From the NCBI GenBank assembly GCA_017308135.1, contig JAFKFM010000008.1, forward strand, positions 434,001 to 498,000: a stretch of 64,000 nt of DNA. Reading direction: 5' to 3'. The position numbers were made by a program, and so were the translations under genes. Below are positions 1 to 9,299 of the stretch, piece by piece (the first letter of the stretch is position 1; every line of letters starts with the position of its first letter). The stretch comes from Alphaproteobacteria bacterium (GTDB taxonomy: Bacteria > Pseudomonadota > Alphaproteobacteria > CACIAM-22H2). The notes beneath the pieces were generated by a model. The model was given only the letters and a program-made list of their open reading frames with translations, was not told where the DNA came from and searched no databases.

Positions 1-1
1 G

Positions 2-343
2 GCTCCGCAGATCCAGCGTAACTTCCTCGTCTTCTTCGACTTCGATCGTTCGAACCTGACGCCGGAAGCGACCCGCATCATCGGTCAGGCCGCCACGGCA
101 TCGCGCCAGGGCAACGTCACGCGCATCACCGCGACGGGCCACACGGATACGTCGGGCACGCCGCAGTACAACCAGCGTCTGTCGGAACGCCGCGCGGCCG
201 CCGTGCGCGACGAACTCGTCCGCCAGGGCATCCCCGCGAACCAGATCGTTACGGTCGGTCGCGGCGAAAGCGAACTGCGCGTGCGCACCGCCGATGGCGT
301 GCGCGAGCCGCAGAACCGCCGCGTCGAGATCGTTCTCCAGTAA
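2..343 (+). CDS. OmpA-family protein, C-terminal domain (5' end outside window)
   Basis: The visible 113 residues are an OmpA C-terminal domain, which anchors outer-membrane proteins or lipoproteins non-covalently to peptidoglycan in the periplasm. The family signatures are present in order: an FFDFDRS strand, TGHTDTSG, the helix NQRLSERRAAAV, and the closing NRRVEIV strand. The start lies upstream of the window, so it cannot be told whether this is a Pal-like lipoprotein, a beta-barrel OmpA or a MotB-like protein. It ends at TAA 341-343, followed by a hairpin terminator. Confidence 0.9.
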   Translation, partial: APQIQRNFLVFFDFDRSNLTPEATRIIGQAATASRQGNVTRITATGHTDTSGTPQYNQRLSERRAAAVRDELVRQGIPANQIVTVGRGESELRVRTADGVREPQNRRVEIVLQ

Positions 344-370
344 CGATCCCGCCTCACGGCGCTACGGAAC

Positions 371-399
371 AGGGCCGGTCGCAAGACCGGCCCTTTTTC
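371..399 (+). terminator. Rho-independent terminator after the OmpA-type gene
   Basis: A 10-bp perfect stem (371-380 with 385-394) with a GCAA loop is followed directly by a T run. It lies 27 bases after the stop codon of the OmpA-type gene. Confidence 0.85.
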
Positions 400-428
400 G
401 TTGGGCTCTTTGATTTCGCGCAAAGAGA

Positions 429-457
429 AAGGGCCGGTCTTGCGACCGGCCCTTTTT
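429..457. terminator. Second, inverted copy of the terminator between convergent genes
   Basis: The stem 431-439/444-452 repeats the GGGCCGGTC arms of the first terminator. Its loop is TTGC, the reverse complement of GCAA, so the copy is inverted. A smaller stem (406-412 with 421-427) lies between the two. It probably serves the minus-strand gene that ends at 494, although the T run on that strand is short and interrupted. Confidence 0.6.
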
Positions 458-493
458 CATTCGGCGCTGGCGCGCGAGGGCGACCCGCGCGTG

Positions 494-997
494 TTAACGC
501 GCCAACGCGTACTGCATGGCCGGATCGCGGCCGCATTGCTCGCCGGTGCGCAAGCTCCCCTCGCGGCCCAGATTGGCGACATAAGCGCCCAGGCGCCCGC
601 GCTCGACCGCCGCGATCGCGTCGAACAGCTTGTACGACGTCTCGCAGAAATCGGCCGCCCCCAGCGAGCGGTTCGACGCGTCGTTGGCCAGCGCCGTGGT
701 GAAGGTGTCGTAGCGGCGCTGGGCGTTGCCGCCCGTCCGGCCGAAATGCTGCTGGATCACGCGATTATGGCGCTGCAGCTCGGCCGAATGCCGATCGATG
801 AAGCTATTATAGGCGGCCTCGTGGCTGACCGCGCGCCGGCACGACAAAGTCGCAACCATCAGCTCGGTCTGCAGCATACGGGCCTTGATCGCGACGGCTT
901 CGTCGTTGGTCAGGCAGTTGGCGTTTTGGGCGATGGCGACGCCGGCGCTCAGCAGCGTGGCCAGAGCGGTACCGGCGAGAATGGAACGGAATCGCAC
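494..997 (-). CDS. Secreted protein of unknown function
   Basis: This 167-residue protein is not recognised as a characterised family. The first ~23 residues form a clear Sec signal peptide (basic start, Ala/Leu-rich core, AIAQ cleavage region), so the mature protein is probably periplasmic. The mature part is mostly helical and has four cysteines (motifs NANC, LSC, DFC, EQC) that could form two disulfides. The start is GTG at 997, chosen because GAGGAG lies 9 bases upstream and the signal peptide begins there. It stands alone, convergent with the OmpA-type gene. Confidence 0.75.
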   Translation of the reverse strand: MRFRSILAGTALATLLSAGVAIAQNANCLTNDEAVAIKARMLQTELMVATLSCRRAVSHEAAYNSFIDRHSAELQRHNRVIQQHFGRTGGNAQRRYDTFTTALANDASNRSLGAADFCETSYKLFDAIAAVERGRLGAYVANLGREGSLRTGEQCGRDPAMQYALAR

Positions 998-1132
998 GCG
1001 GGTTTGCTCCTCGAAAAAGGTCGCTTCTTATACATCAGCGGCCGCGCCATAAAAATCCTCTTGGCGTAACCGATAAACGGCTGAAATCGGCCGAAATTCC
1101 GTACCGGCAAGGCTTGCGGCGGACGACTCGCG

Positions 1133-2071
1133 TCAGCCCGGGACCGGCGTCGGGAGCTTTCGGCCCTCGAAATGCGCCGTCACGTTCTCGAGCATCAACC
1201 CGGCCATCGCCGCTTCGGATTCCGGCGCAAGCCCCGCGACATGGGGGCTCAGCACGACATTCTCCAGCGCCGCGAGTTCCGGCGGCACGGCGGGTTCGCC
1301 GTCGACCACGTCGAGCCCCGCCCCGGCGATCTTGCCGGACTTCAGAGCATCGATCAGGGCGGCCTGGTCGACGATGCTGCCGCGCGCGATGTTGACGAGA
1401 TAGCCTTCGGGCCCCAAGGCCGCGAGCACCTCGGCGTTCACCAGATGGCGTGTGCCCGGACCGCCGGGCGAAGCGATCGCCAGGAAGTCGGCCCATTCGG
1501 CCAGCGCCACCAGGCTGGGGAAATAGGTCCCCGAAGCGCCTTCGACCGGCCGGCGATTGTGATAGCCGATCTTCATGTCGAAGCCGCCCGCCCCGCGCTT
1601 GGCGATGGCGGCCCCGATCCGCCCCATGCCGAGAATGCCGAGCTTCTTGCCCGTGATCGTCGGGCGCATCTGCTTGCCCTTCGACCAGTCGCCCGTCCGC
1701 GCGATGCGGTCGCCCGGCACGATCAAGCGTGCCGTCGCCATCAACAACGCCATCGCGTGATCGGCGACGGAGGTCACGTTGGTGCCGGGCCCGTGCGTGA
1801 CCGCGATGCCGCGCGCACGCGCCGCCGCGACGTCGATATTCTCGTAGCCCGCACCGATCGCGCAGATGATCTCCAGATTGGGCATGCGGGCGATATCGGC
1901 GGCCGAGAACCCCAGCGTGCCGAAGGTCAGCACGCCGCGGAATTCGGCGCCGCGCGTCGCGATGATTTCGGCGTGATTCTCGACGGCCATATGCAGCGCG
2001 AAACCGGCCGCTTCGAATTGCGGCACGAATTTCGGGTCGAGGGGCAGCGTGACGAGCAGCGGAATGGGCAT
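1133..2071 (-). CDS. D-2-hydroxyacid dehydrogenase (glyoxylate/hydroxypyruvate reductase type)
   Basis: This is a 312-residue cytosolic NAD(P)-dependent reductase of 2-keto acids to D-2-hydroxy acids. The Rossmann glycine motif GILGMGRIG lies near residue 150. The catalytic-domain signatures follow: LVNIARGSIVD with the substrate-binding Arg, an Asp-Glu region at DVVDGEP, and SPHVAG with the catalytic His. The length is normal for the family. The frame stays open far upstream, but homology begins at MPIPLLV, so ATG 2071 is chosen. The true substrate (glyoxylate, hydroxypyruvate or another 2-oxoacid) cannot be read from sequence alone. Confidence 0.88.
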   Translation of the reverse strand: MPIPLLVTLPLDPKFVPQFEAAGFALHMAVENHAEIIATRGAEFRGVLTFGTLGFSAADIARMPNLEIICAIGAGYENIDVAAARARGIAVTHGPGTNVTSVADHAMALLMATARLIVPGDRIARTGDWSKGKQMRPTITGKKLGILGMGRIGAAIAKRGAGGFDMKIGYHNRRPVEGASGTYFPSLVALAEWADFLAIASPGGPGTRHLVNAEVLAALGPEGYLVNIARGSIVDQAALIDALKSGKIAGAGLDVVDGEPAVPPELAALENVVLSPHVAGLAPESEAAMAGLMLENVTAHFEGRKLPTPVPG

Positions 2072-2174
2072 ATGACCTCGGCGTCGAAAAGCGAAGCCCG
2101 GATCATGCCCCGATCGCGGCGCGATGCAAGCAAGCCTTGATCGCAAACCCGTCCTGCGCTCCACTGCGCGCCGC

Positions 2175-2996
2175 ATGAACAATCCCTCTCCCACGCTGAA
2201 AATCGGCATCGTCGGCACCGGCGCCATCGGCACCGCCGTCGCCGCCCGCCTCGCCGCCGGCGAACCGCGTCTCGCCCTTGCCGGCATGGCCGCGCGTGAT
2301 ATCGCCAAGGCCGAAGCGGCGTTGCGCGCCAAGTCGATCGTCACACCGGTGATGTCGGTCGCCGATCTCGCCCGGCACGCCGATCTGCTGGTCGATTGTG
2401 CGGCGGGTGCGGCGTTGCGCGACGTGGCGCTGGCTGCCTTCGCGCAAGGCAAGTCGCTGGTCACGGTCAACGCCGCCGCGTTGCTCGATCATATGGACCT
2501 TGTCGACATCGCCGCACGCAACGGCGCGAAACTGATCGTCGCGACTGGCGCGTTGCTCGCGCTCGATGCCGTCGCCGCTGCGGCGCTCGGCCGGATCGAA
2601 CGCGCGACGATGCGCAATCGCAAGCCGCCCAAGGGCTGGTCGGGCGCGCCCTATGTCGTCGCCAACAAGATCGATCTCGACGCGATCGACAAGCCGACGC
2701 GCATTTTCACCGGCACGGCGCGCGAAGCGGCGAAGGGGTTCCCGGCGAACGTCAATGTCGCGGCGGCGTTGAGCCTTGCGGGGCCCGGCCCCGATCGCAC
2801 GCAGGTGGAGATCTGGGCCGAGCCGGGCTTGACCCGCAACGTTCACGAATTCGACATCGTCGCCGATTGCGTGAAATTCTCGGTCTCGACCGAAGGCCTG
2901 CCCTCGCCCGACAATCCGAAGACCAGCGCCATCGTGCCGCTGTCGGTGCTCGCGACGTTGAAGCGCCTCGTCGATCCGCTGCGGATCGGGACTTAA
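2175..2996 (+). CDS. nadX: L-aspartate dehydrogenase
   Basis: This 273-residue protein would oxidise L-aspartate to iminoaspartate or oxaloacetate with NAD(P); in NAD synthesis it can replace L-aspartate oxidase. The N-terminal Rossmann motif is GIVGTGAIGTAVAARL. The DUF108 catalytic domain carries NVNVAAALSLAG and the catalytic His224 in NVHEFD, then the family-typical PDNPKTSAIVPLS near the end. ATG 2175 is chosen because the nucleotide-binding strand begins a few residues later; an in-frame ATG at 2124 would add 17 unconserved residues. No nadA or nadC is adjacent, so a role in NAD synthesis is inferred. Its stop overlaps the convergent OsmC gene by 4 bases. Confidence 0.88.
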   Translation: MNNPSPTLKIGIVGTGAIGTAVAARLAAGEPRLALAGMAARDIAKAEAALRAKSIVTPVMSVADLARHADLLVDCAAGAALRDVALAAFAQGKSLVTVNAAALLDHMDLVDIAARNGAKLIVATGALLALDAVAAAALGRIERATMRNRKPPKGWSGAPYVVANKIDLDAIDKPTRIFTGTAREAAKGFPANVNVAAALSLAGPGPDRTQVEIWAEPGLTRNVHEFDIVADCVKFSVSTEGLPSPDNPKTSAIVPLSVLATLKRLVDPLRIGT

Positions 2997-3406
2997 GCGG
3001 CGACCGTCTCGATCGCCTTCTGCCCGAGCAGGAATTTATGCACCGGGCAATGCTCGGCGATCTGGATCATGCGCGCGCGTTGCTCGGCATCGAGATCGCC
3101 GTCGAGCGTGATCGCGCGCACGATCCGGTCGATCTTGCCCTTGCCGTCGGGCGCGGCGATCTTTTCCATCGTCACGCGCACGCTGACGTTTTTGAGCGGC
3201 CAGCCTTTGCGATCGGCATACATGCGCACGGTCATCGACGTGCACGCCCCCAGCCCCGCCAGCACGTATTCGAAAGGCTGCGGTCCCGCATTGCCGCCGC
3301 CATCGGCGACGGGCTCGTCGCAGATCAATTCGTGGCCCGAGGCCTCGACTTTATTGGCGTATTTCACGCCTTTTTCGCTGACGACAACCGGACCCGGACC
3401 GGACAT
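2993..3406 (-). CDS. OsmC/Ohr-family peroxidase-like protein
   Basis: This 137-residue OsmC-fold protein belongs to a family of thiol-dependent hydroperoxide reductases. Both redox cysteines are present: GACTSMTVRMYADRK with the buried Cys, and AEHCPVHKFL with the second Cys. The sequence is closer to the OsmC/YhfA branch than to Ohr, so the natural substrate is open. It is a single gene, convergent with nadX and divergent from the NUDIX gene, with 36 bases between the latter two starts. Confidence 0.88.
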   Translation of the reverse strand: MSGPGPVVVSEKGVKYANKVEASGHELICDEPVADGGGNAGPQPFEYVLAGLGACTSMTVRMYADRKGWPLKNVSVRVTMEKIAAPDGKGKIDRIVRAITLDGDLDAEQRARMIQIAEHCPVHKFLLGQKAIETVAA

Positions 3407-3442
3407 GGCATTCCCCTGCGGCTTCGGACTAAACTCGCCGCC

Positions 3443-4066
3443 ATGAATCGCGACGACGTCGAAATCCTAGCACGCGAACGCCGCTATGGCGGATTCCTGA
3501 AAGTCGAGGAATACCGGCTGCGCCATCGCCTGTTCGCGGGCGGGTGGAGCGAACCGCTCGGCCGCGAATTGATGGAACGCGGCCACGCGGTCGCGGCGGC
3601 CCTCTACGATCCGGTGCGCGAGCAGCTCGTGTTGATCGAGCAATTCCGCATCGGCGCTTACGCCGCCGGCGAAGCGCCGTGGATGGTCGAATGCGTCGCG
3701 GGAATGCGTAAGGCCGAAGAAGACCCGATCGCGGTCGTGAAGCGCGAGGTCAAAGAAGAAACCGGCCTCGACGTGCGCGAAATCGAATTCGCCTGCCGCA
3801 CCATGGCGTCGCCTGGCGGCACCAGCGAGTGCTGCGATATTTACGTGGCGCGCGTCGATGCGCGCGATGCGGGCGGTATCCACGGCCTCGCGCACGAGGG
3901 CGAGGATATCCGCGTTCTCGTCGAGGATTTCGACGACGCCTATGCCAGTTTCTTCGATGGGCGGCGGCTGGGCAGCGCCTTCACGCTGCTGGCATTGCAG
4001 GCTTTGGCCTTGAATCGCGCGCGGCTACGCGCCACATGGCTCGGTACCAAGGAGACGCAAACGTGA
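3443..4066 (+). CDS. NUDIX hydrolase (ADP-ribose pyrophosphatase type)
   Basis: This 207-residue hydrolase of nucleoside diphosphates linked to another group is most like ADP-ribose pyrophosphatase (NudF). A complete Nudix box is visible (G, five residues, E, seven residues, REVKEETGL), preceded by the beta strands typical of ADPRases (VAAALYDPVREQLVLIEQFRIGA). The start is ATG 3443; a much longer upstream open frame lacks homology and runs antisense to the OsmC gene. Its TGA stop overlaps the cysK GTG start, so the two are translationally coupled. Confidence 0.88.
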   Translation: MNRDDVEILARERRYGGFLKVEEYRLRHRLFAGGWSEPLGRELMERGHAVAAALYDPVREQLVLIEQFRIGAYAAGEAPWMVECVAGMRKAEEDPIAVVKREVKEETGLDVREIEFACRTMASPGGTSECCDIYVARVDARDAGGIHGLAHEGEDIRVLVEDFDDAYASFFDGRRLGSAFTLLALQALALNRARLRATWLGTKETQT

Positions 4067-5106
4067 GCGACATCAAGAACGGCTTCGTCGATACGATCGG
4101 CAACACGCCCCTCATCCGCCTGCGCAAGGCGAGCGAGATGACCGGCTGCGAAATCCTCGGCAAGGCCGAGTTCATGAACCCCGGCGGCTCGGTCAAGGAC
4201 CGCCCGGCCTTGTTCATGGTGCTCGACGCCGAGAAGAAGGGCCTGCTGAAAAAGGGCGGCACGATCGTCGAGGGGACCGCCGGCAATACTGGTATCGGCC
4301 TCGCCCTCGTCGCCAATGCGCGCGGCTATCGCAGCGTGATCGTGATCCCGGAAACGCAGAGCCAGGAAAAGAAGGATTATCTTCGCCTGATCGGCGCGGA
4401 GCTGCGCGAAGTGCCGGCCGTGCCCTACGCCAATCCGAACAATTACGTGAAGGTGTCGGGCCGCTTGGCGGAGGCGATCGCCAAGAGCGATCCCAACGGC
4501 GCCATCTGGGCCAACCAGTTCGACAACGTCGCCAATCGCCAGGCGCATGTCGAAACGACGGCGCCCGAAATCTTTCGCCAGACGGCCGGCAAAGTCGACG
4601 GCTTCATCTGCGCCGTGGGTTCGGGCGGCACGCTCGCGGGCACGGCGATGGGACTGCGGTCGCTGAAGCCGTCGGTCAAGATCGGCATCGCCGATCCGCA
4701 CGGCGCCGCCCTCTATTCCTATTTCACGACGGGCGAGCTCAAATCCGAGGGCGGATCGATCACCGAAGGGATCGGCCAGGGCCGCATCACGGCCAATCTT
4801 GAGGGCTTGAAGGTCGATCACGCCTATCGCATCGCCGACGCGGAAGCCGTGCAGATCGTGTTCGATCTGCTGCTGGAGGAAGGCCTGTTCCTGGGCGCGT
4901 CGTCGGGCATCAACGTCGCGGGCGCCATCGCGCTGGCCAAGACGCTCGGCCCCGGCCACACGATCGTGACGATCCTGTGCGACGGCGGGGCGCGCTACGC
5001 GTCCAAGCTGTTCAATCCGGACTTCCTGCGCACGAAAAACCTGCCCGTCCCCGCATGGATGGACAAGGACGCGCCGAAGGTGCCGGTCCCTACCCCGTTC
5101 CAGTGA
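4063..5106 (+). CDS. cysK: Cysteine synthase A (O-acetylserine sulfhydrylase)
   Basis: This PLP enzyme makes L-cysteine from O-acetylserine and sulfide. The PLP lysine is K45 in NPGGSVKDRPA, followed by the substrate loop EGTAGNTGIG and the phosphate-binding loop GSGGTLAGT. At 347 residues it is longer than E. coli CysK because of a C-terminal extension (LPVPAWMDKDAPKVPVP) seen in alphaproteobacterial forms. The start is GTG 4063, with AAGGAG about 9 bases upstream and a stop-start overlap with the NUDIX gene; ATG 4036 is the alternative. It lies directly upstream of sseA, forming a small sulfur operon. Confidence 0.93.
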   Translation: MSDIKNGFVDTIGNTPLIRLRKASEMTGCEILGKAEFMNPGGSVKDRPALFMVLDAEKKGLLKKGGTIVEGTAGNTGIGLALVANARGYRSVIVIPETQSQEKKDYLRLIGAELREVPAVPYANPNNYVKVSGRLAEAIAKSDPNGAIWANQFDNVANRQAHVETTAPEIFRQTAGKVDGFICAVGSGGTLAGTAMGLRSLKPSVKIGIADPHGAALYSYFTTGELKSEGGSITEGIGQGRITANLEGLKVDHAYRIADAEAVQIVFDLLLEEGLFLGASSGINVAGAIALAKTLGPGHTIVTILCDGGARYASKLFNPDFLRTKNLPVPAWMDKDAPKVPVPTPFQ

Positions 5107-5114
5107 GGTCGAAC

Positions 5115-5975
5115 ATGGCTTACGCGCATCCCGAAAGCCTCGTCTCGACCGAGTGGCTCGCGGCACACCTGGGCGACAAGAACATCCGCGTGCTCGACGG
5201 CACGTATCACCTGCCCACGGTCAAGCGCGACGCGCGCGCGGAATTCGCCGCCAAGCATATTCCGGGAGCGGCGTTCTTCGACATCGACGGCATCGCCGAT
5301 CATTCGATCGACCTGCCGCATATGCTGCCGGCGCCCGAGGTTTTCCAGGCGGAAATGCGCAAGCTCGGTATTTCGGCCGAGACGCGCGTGGTCGTCTACG
5401 ACGCCTATGGCTGGCAATCGGCCGCGCGGGTGTGGTGGAGCTTGCGCATCTTCGGCCACGACAACGTGGCGCTGCTCGACGGCGGCTTGCCCAAATGGCT
5501 CGCCGAAAATCGGCCGACCGAGGCGGGTACGCCCGCCCCCGCCGCCGGAAACTTCGTCGCCAAGTTCCGCCCGGAACTCGTGCGATCCAAGGCGCAGATC
5601 GTCGCGAATATCGATACGAAGGCGGAGCAGGTTCTGGACGCGCGCGCCGCGGGTCGCTTCGAAGGCACGGCACCCGAACCGCGCGCCGGTTTGCGCGGCG
5701 GGCATATTCCGGGCTCGCGCAATCTGCCGATGTCGGAACTGGTCGATCCCGCGACCAAACAGCTCAAATCGGCGGAAGATCTCGCCAAGCTTTACGCCGC
5801 CGCCGGGATCGACGTGAAGAAGCCGATCGCCACGACCTGCGGCTCGGGCGTCACGGCCTGCGGCCTCGCCTTTGGGCTTTATCTGATCGGCGCCGACAAG
5901 GTCGCGATCTATGACGGCTCGTGGTCGGAATGGGGCCTGCCCGACGGCCCGCCGATCGCCACCGGCCCGGCATAA
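5115..5975 (+). CDS. sseA: 3-mercaptopyruvate sulfurtransferase
   Basis: This 286-residue protein has two rhodanese domains. The N-terminal domain is inactive and the C-terminal one carries the catalytic cysteine C242 in CGSGVTAC, the loop typical of mercaptopyruvate sulfurtransferases rather than thiosulfate rhodaneses. It transfers sulfur from 3-mercaptopyruvate to thiol acceptors or cyanide. It starts 8 bases after cysK, so both genes very likely share a transcript that ends at the hairpin at 5986-6014. Confidence 0.9.
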   Translation: MAYAHPESLVSTEWLAAHLGDKNIRVLDGTYHLPTVKRDARAEFAAKHIPGAAFFDIDGIADHSIDLPHMLPAPEVFQAEMRKLGISAETRVVVYDAYGWQSAARVWWSLRIFGHDNVALLDGGLPKWLAENRPTEAGTPAPAAGNFVAKFRPELVRSKAQIVANIDTKAEQVLDARAAGRFEGTAPEPRAGLRGGHIPGSRNLPMSELVDPATKQLKSAEDLAKLYAAAGIDVKKPIATTCGSGVTACGLAFGLYLIGADKVAIYDGSWSEWGLPDGPPIATGPA

Positions 5976-5985
5976 CTCCCAAACA

Positions 5986-6014
5986 AAAACCCCCGGATTT
6001 GCGTCCGGGGGTTT
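5986..6014. terminator. Bidirectional terminator between sseA and aapP
   Basis: An AAAACCCCCGGA/TCCGGGGGTTTT stem (5986-5997 with 6003-6014) carries A and T tracts at its two ends, so it can terminate both the plus-strand cysK-sseA transcript and the minus-strand aap transcript. Confidence 0.88.
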
Positions 6015-6036
6015 TCGCCTTCGCGCGGCGCGATCC

Positions 6037-6807
<771 letters not shown>

Positions 6808-6821
6808 CTGACGTAGCTCCC

Positions 6822-7919
6822 TTAGCGATGCTTGTGGCGATTGAACTCGGTTTCGACCTTCTGGCTGTATTTCGACATCGCGAAGCAGAACACGAAATAC
6901 AGCAGCGACACCCCGAAATATACCTCAGGCCCGTAGCCGCGCCAAAGCGGATCGGCGGCCGCGGTCTTGGCGGCATTCAGGATGTCCAACAGGCCGATGA
7001 TAAGGACCAGCGACGTGTCCTTGAACAGCCCGATGAAGGTGTTGACGGTCGGCGGAATGACCAAGCGCAGCGCCTGGGGCAGGATGATCATGCGCATCGC
7101 CTGCCAATAGGACAGGCCCAGCGCGTCGGCCGCTTCGTATTGGCCCTTGGGCAGCGCCTGCAAACCGGCGCGAACGACTTCGGCGAGATAGGCGGCGGCG
7201 AACAGGATGATGCCAACCTGGGCGCGCAGCAGCTTGTCGATCGTGATCCCCTCCGGCAGGAACAGCGGGAACATCACCGACGCCATGAACAGCACCGAAA
7301 TCAGCGGCACGCCGCGCACCAATTCGATGAAGGCGATGCACAGCGTCTTGATCGCCGGCATGTCGGAACGGCGGCCGAGGGCGAGCAGGATCGCCAGCGG
7401 GAATGCGAGTGCGATGCCGAACGTCGCGAGGATGAGGGTGAGCACCAGCCCGCCCCAACGCTCGTTGGAGACGTAGGACAGCCCCAGCAGCCCGCCCCAC
7501 ATCAGGATGGCGATGGCGAGCAGCCCGCCGCCCCACACGTAGAACAGGTTCGAGTTCCAGTTCCGGCGCATCGCGCTGAAACCGTAGAGGAACAGGAAAA
7601 TCGCGCAGGACAGCGCGGGGCGCCATTGCTCGTCGTAGGGATAGGTGGCGAACAGGATGAAGCGCCACTTCTCGGGGAAGAAAGCCCAGCACGCGCCGAC
7701 GCCCTTGACGGCCTTGCATTCCTCCGGCGTGCCGATCCACACCGCGTTGACGATGCCCCACGGCACGAAGCCGAACAGCGTGCGCGCGATGATGTAGAAG
7801 ACGACGAGCGTCAGCGCGGTGTTGAGCCAGCTCGAGAACAGATTCGCCTTCAGCCACGCGACGGCCTTGATGGGAACGACCGGCGCGCTCATGCCGGCGG
7901 AAGCGGGAATTCCGGCCAT
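6822..7919 (-). CDS. aapM: General L-amino acid ABC transporter, permease (second)
   Basis: This is a 365-residue inner-membrane permease of the HisM/GlnP family. An N-terminal segment with extra membrane spans precedes the conserved permease domain. That domain contains the EAA loop that docks the ATPase ([24 protein letters not shown]). The long N-terminal region is typical of AapM and separates it from the ~230-residue HisM. ATG 7919 lies 2 bases after the aapQ stop codon; the frame stays open further upstream but there overlaps aapQ. Confidence 0.92.
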   Translation of the reverse strand: MAGIPASAGMSAPVVPIKAVAWLKANLFSSWLNTALTLVVFYIIARTLFGFVPWGIVNAVWIGTPEECKAVKGVGACWAFFPEKWRFILFATYPYDEQWRPALSCAIFLFLYGFSAMRRNWNSNLFYVWGGGLLAIAILMWGGLLGLSYVSNERWGGLVLTLILATFGIALAFPLAILLALGRRSDMPAIKTLCIAFIELVRGVPLISVLFMASVMFPLFLPEGITIDKLLRAQVGIILFAAAYLAEVVRAGLQALPKGQYEAADALGLSYWQAMRMIILPQALRLVIPPTVNTFIGLFKDTSLVLIIGLLDILNAAKTAAADPLWRGYGPEVYFGVSLLYFVFCFAMSKYSQKVETEFNRHKHR

Positions 7920-7921
7920 GC

Positions 7922-9118
7922 TCAGCGCTCCTTGAAAGCGATGCGTTTGTTGTACCAGTTCATGAACAGCGAGATCGACAGCGAGACCGTCAGATACGCG
8001 GCCATGATGATGGCGATGCCTTCGATCGCCTGCCCGGTCTGGTTCAACGTCGTGTTGGCGATGGAGACGAGATCGGGATAGCCGATCGCGACCGCCAGCG
8101 ACGAGTTCTTGGTCAGGTTCAGATACTGGCTGGTCATCGGCGGCACGATGACGCGCAGCGCCTGCGGCAGAATGACGAGCTGCAGCATCTTGCCCCGGCG
8201 GATGCCGAGCGCCGATGCGGCTTCGGTCTGGCCGTGCGGCACGGCCAGGATGCCCGCGCGCACGATCTCGGCGATGAAGCCCGCCGTGTAGGTGACGAGA
8301 CCGACCAGCAGCGCCGCGAATTCCGGCGTCAGCGTCAGGCCGCCGGCGAAGTTGAACCCCCGCAACTCCGGCCAGTCCATCGTGACCGGCGCGCCGCCGA
8401 TCAGCCACACGACGAAGGGCAAGCCCAGGATCAAACCGAGCGTCGCGCGGAACACCGGGAATTGTTCGCCCGTCGCCGCTTGGCGCGCGGCGGCCCAGCG
8501 CCGCATCACGACCGAGGCTGCGATGCCGATCAGGAACGCCAGCCCCATCCAAGCATGGATCCAGTGTTCGGCCGGGATCGGCATTTTGATGCCGCGGTTG
8601 GAGAAGAAGAACCCGGTGATCGGCTCCAGCGCCTGACGCGGGCCGGGGAACGCGTCTTGGAACAGCGCCCACCAGAAGAACAGCTGCACCAGCAGCGGCA
8701 GGTTGCGCATGAACTCGACATAGACCGAGCAGACTTTGGCGATGAGCCAGTTTTTCGACAATCGGCCGATGCCGATGAATGTGCCCAGGATCGTCGCGAG
8801 CACGATGCCGACAACGGCGACGCGCAGCGTATTGACGATGCCGACGAGGATGGCGCGGCCATAGCTGTTTTCGGGGCCGTATTCGATCGGCGTTTCGCCG
8901 ATGGCGAAGCCGGCTTCGCGGCTCAAAAAGCCCCAGCCGGTCGCGATTTTGCGGACCTCGAGATTATGCAGCGTATTGGAAATCAGAAACCAAAGGATCA
9001 GGCCGATGAAACCGACGACCACGATCTGCCAGAAAATGGCGCGGAATGTGGGGTCGTTCAGCGACAGCCGAATGGCCGGTTTTCCGCGTGCCCCGGAGCT
9101 CGCCGCGATATCGGCCAT
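7922..9118 (-). CDS. aapQ: General L-amino acid ABC transporter, permease (first)
   Basis: This is a 398-residue inner-membrane permease, the partner of AapM in the heterodimeric channel. It has about eight hydrophobic segments and an EAA loop (TEAASALGIRRGKMLQLVILPQALR) in the last third. The start ATG 9118 follows a good Shine-Dalgarno (GGAG). A large stem-loop sits between aapJ and this gene, so it is probably expressed at a lower level than the binding protein. Confidence 0.92.
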   Translation of the reverse strand: MADIAASSGARGKPAIRLSLNDPTFRAIFWQIVVVGFIGLILWFLISNTLHNLEVRKIATGWGFLSREAGFAIGETPIEYGPENSYGRAILVGIVNTLRVAVVGIVLATILGTFIGIGRLSKNWLIAKVCSVYVEFMRNLPLLVQLFFWWALFQDAFPGPRQALEPITGFFFSNRGIKMPIPAEHWIHAWMGLAFLIGIAASVVMRRWAAARQAATGEQFPVFRATLGLILGLPFVVWLIGGAPVTMDWPELRGFNFAGGLTLTPEFAALLVGLVTYTAGFIAEIVRAGILAVPHGQTEAASALGIRRGKMLQLVILPQALRVIVPPMTSQYLNLTKNSSLAVAIGYPDLVSIANTTLNQTGQAIEGIAIIMAAYLTVSLSISLFMNWYNKRIAFKER

Positions 9119-9254
9119 GCCCCTCTCCTTTTTGCTGACCTGTTCGTCTCAACACCCGCCGCGTGCCGTACCAGCACTTTGGCGTCTTCCGAGTTCCGCA
9201 AGTCCCGCTCTAAACGGCGAAATCGCGCGGTCCGGAGGTATTCAAAAACCGGGC

Positions 9255-9282
9255 CGGACGGGGCGGCGAACCGCCCCGTCCG
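9255..9282 (-). terminator. Stem-loop between aapJ and aapQ (partial terminator or mRNA stabiliser)
   Basis: A 12-bp perfect GC-rich stem (9255-9266 with 9271-9282) closes a CGAA loop, 17 bases after the aapJ stop. On the minus strand it is not followed by an uninterrupted T run. It therefore more likely lowers read-through or protects the aapJ mRNA than fully terminates. Confidence 0.7.
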
Positions 9283-9299
9283 GGAACCGTCGCGGCCGT

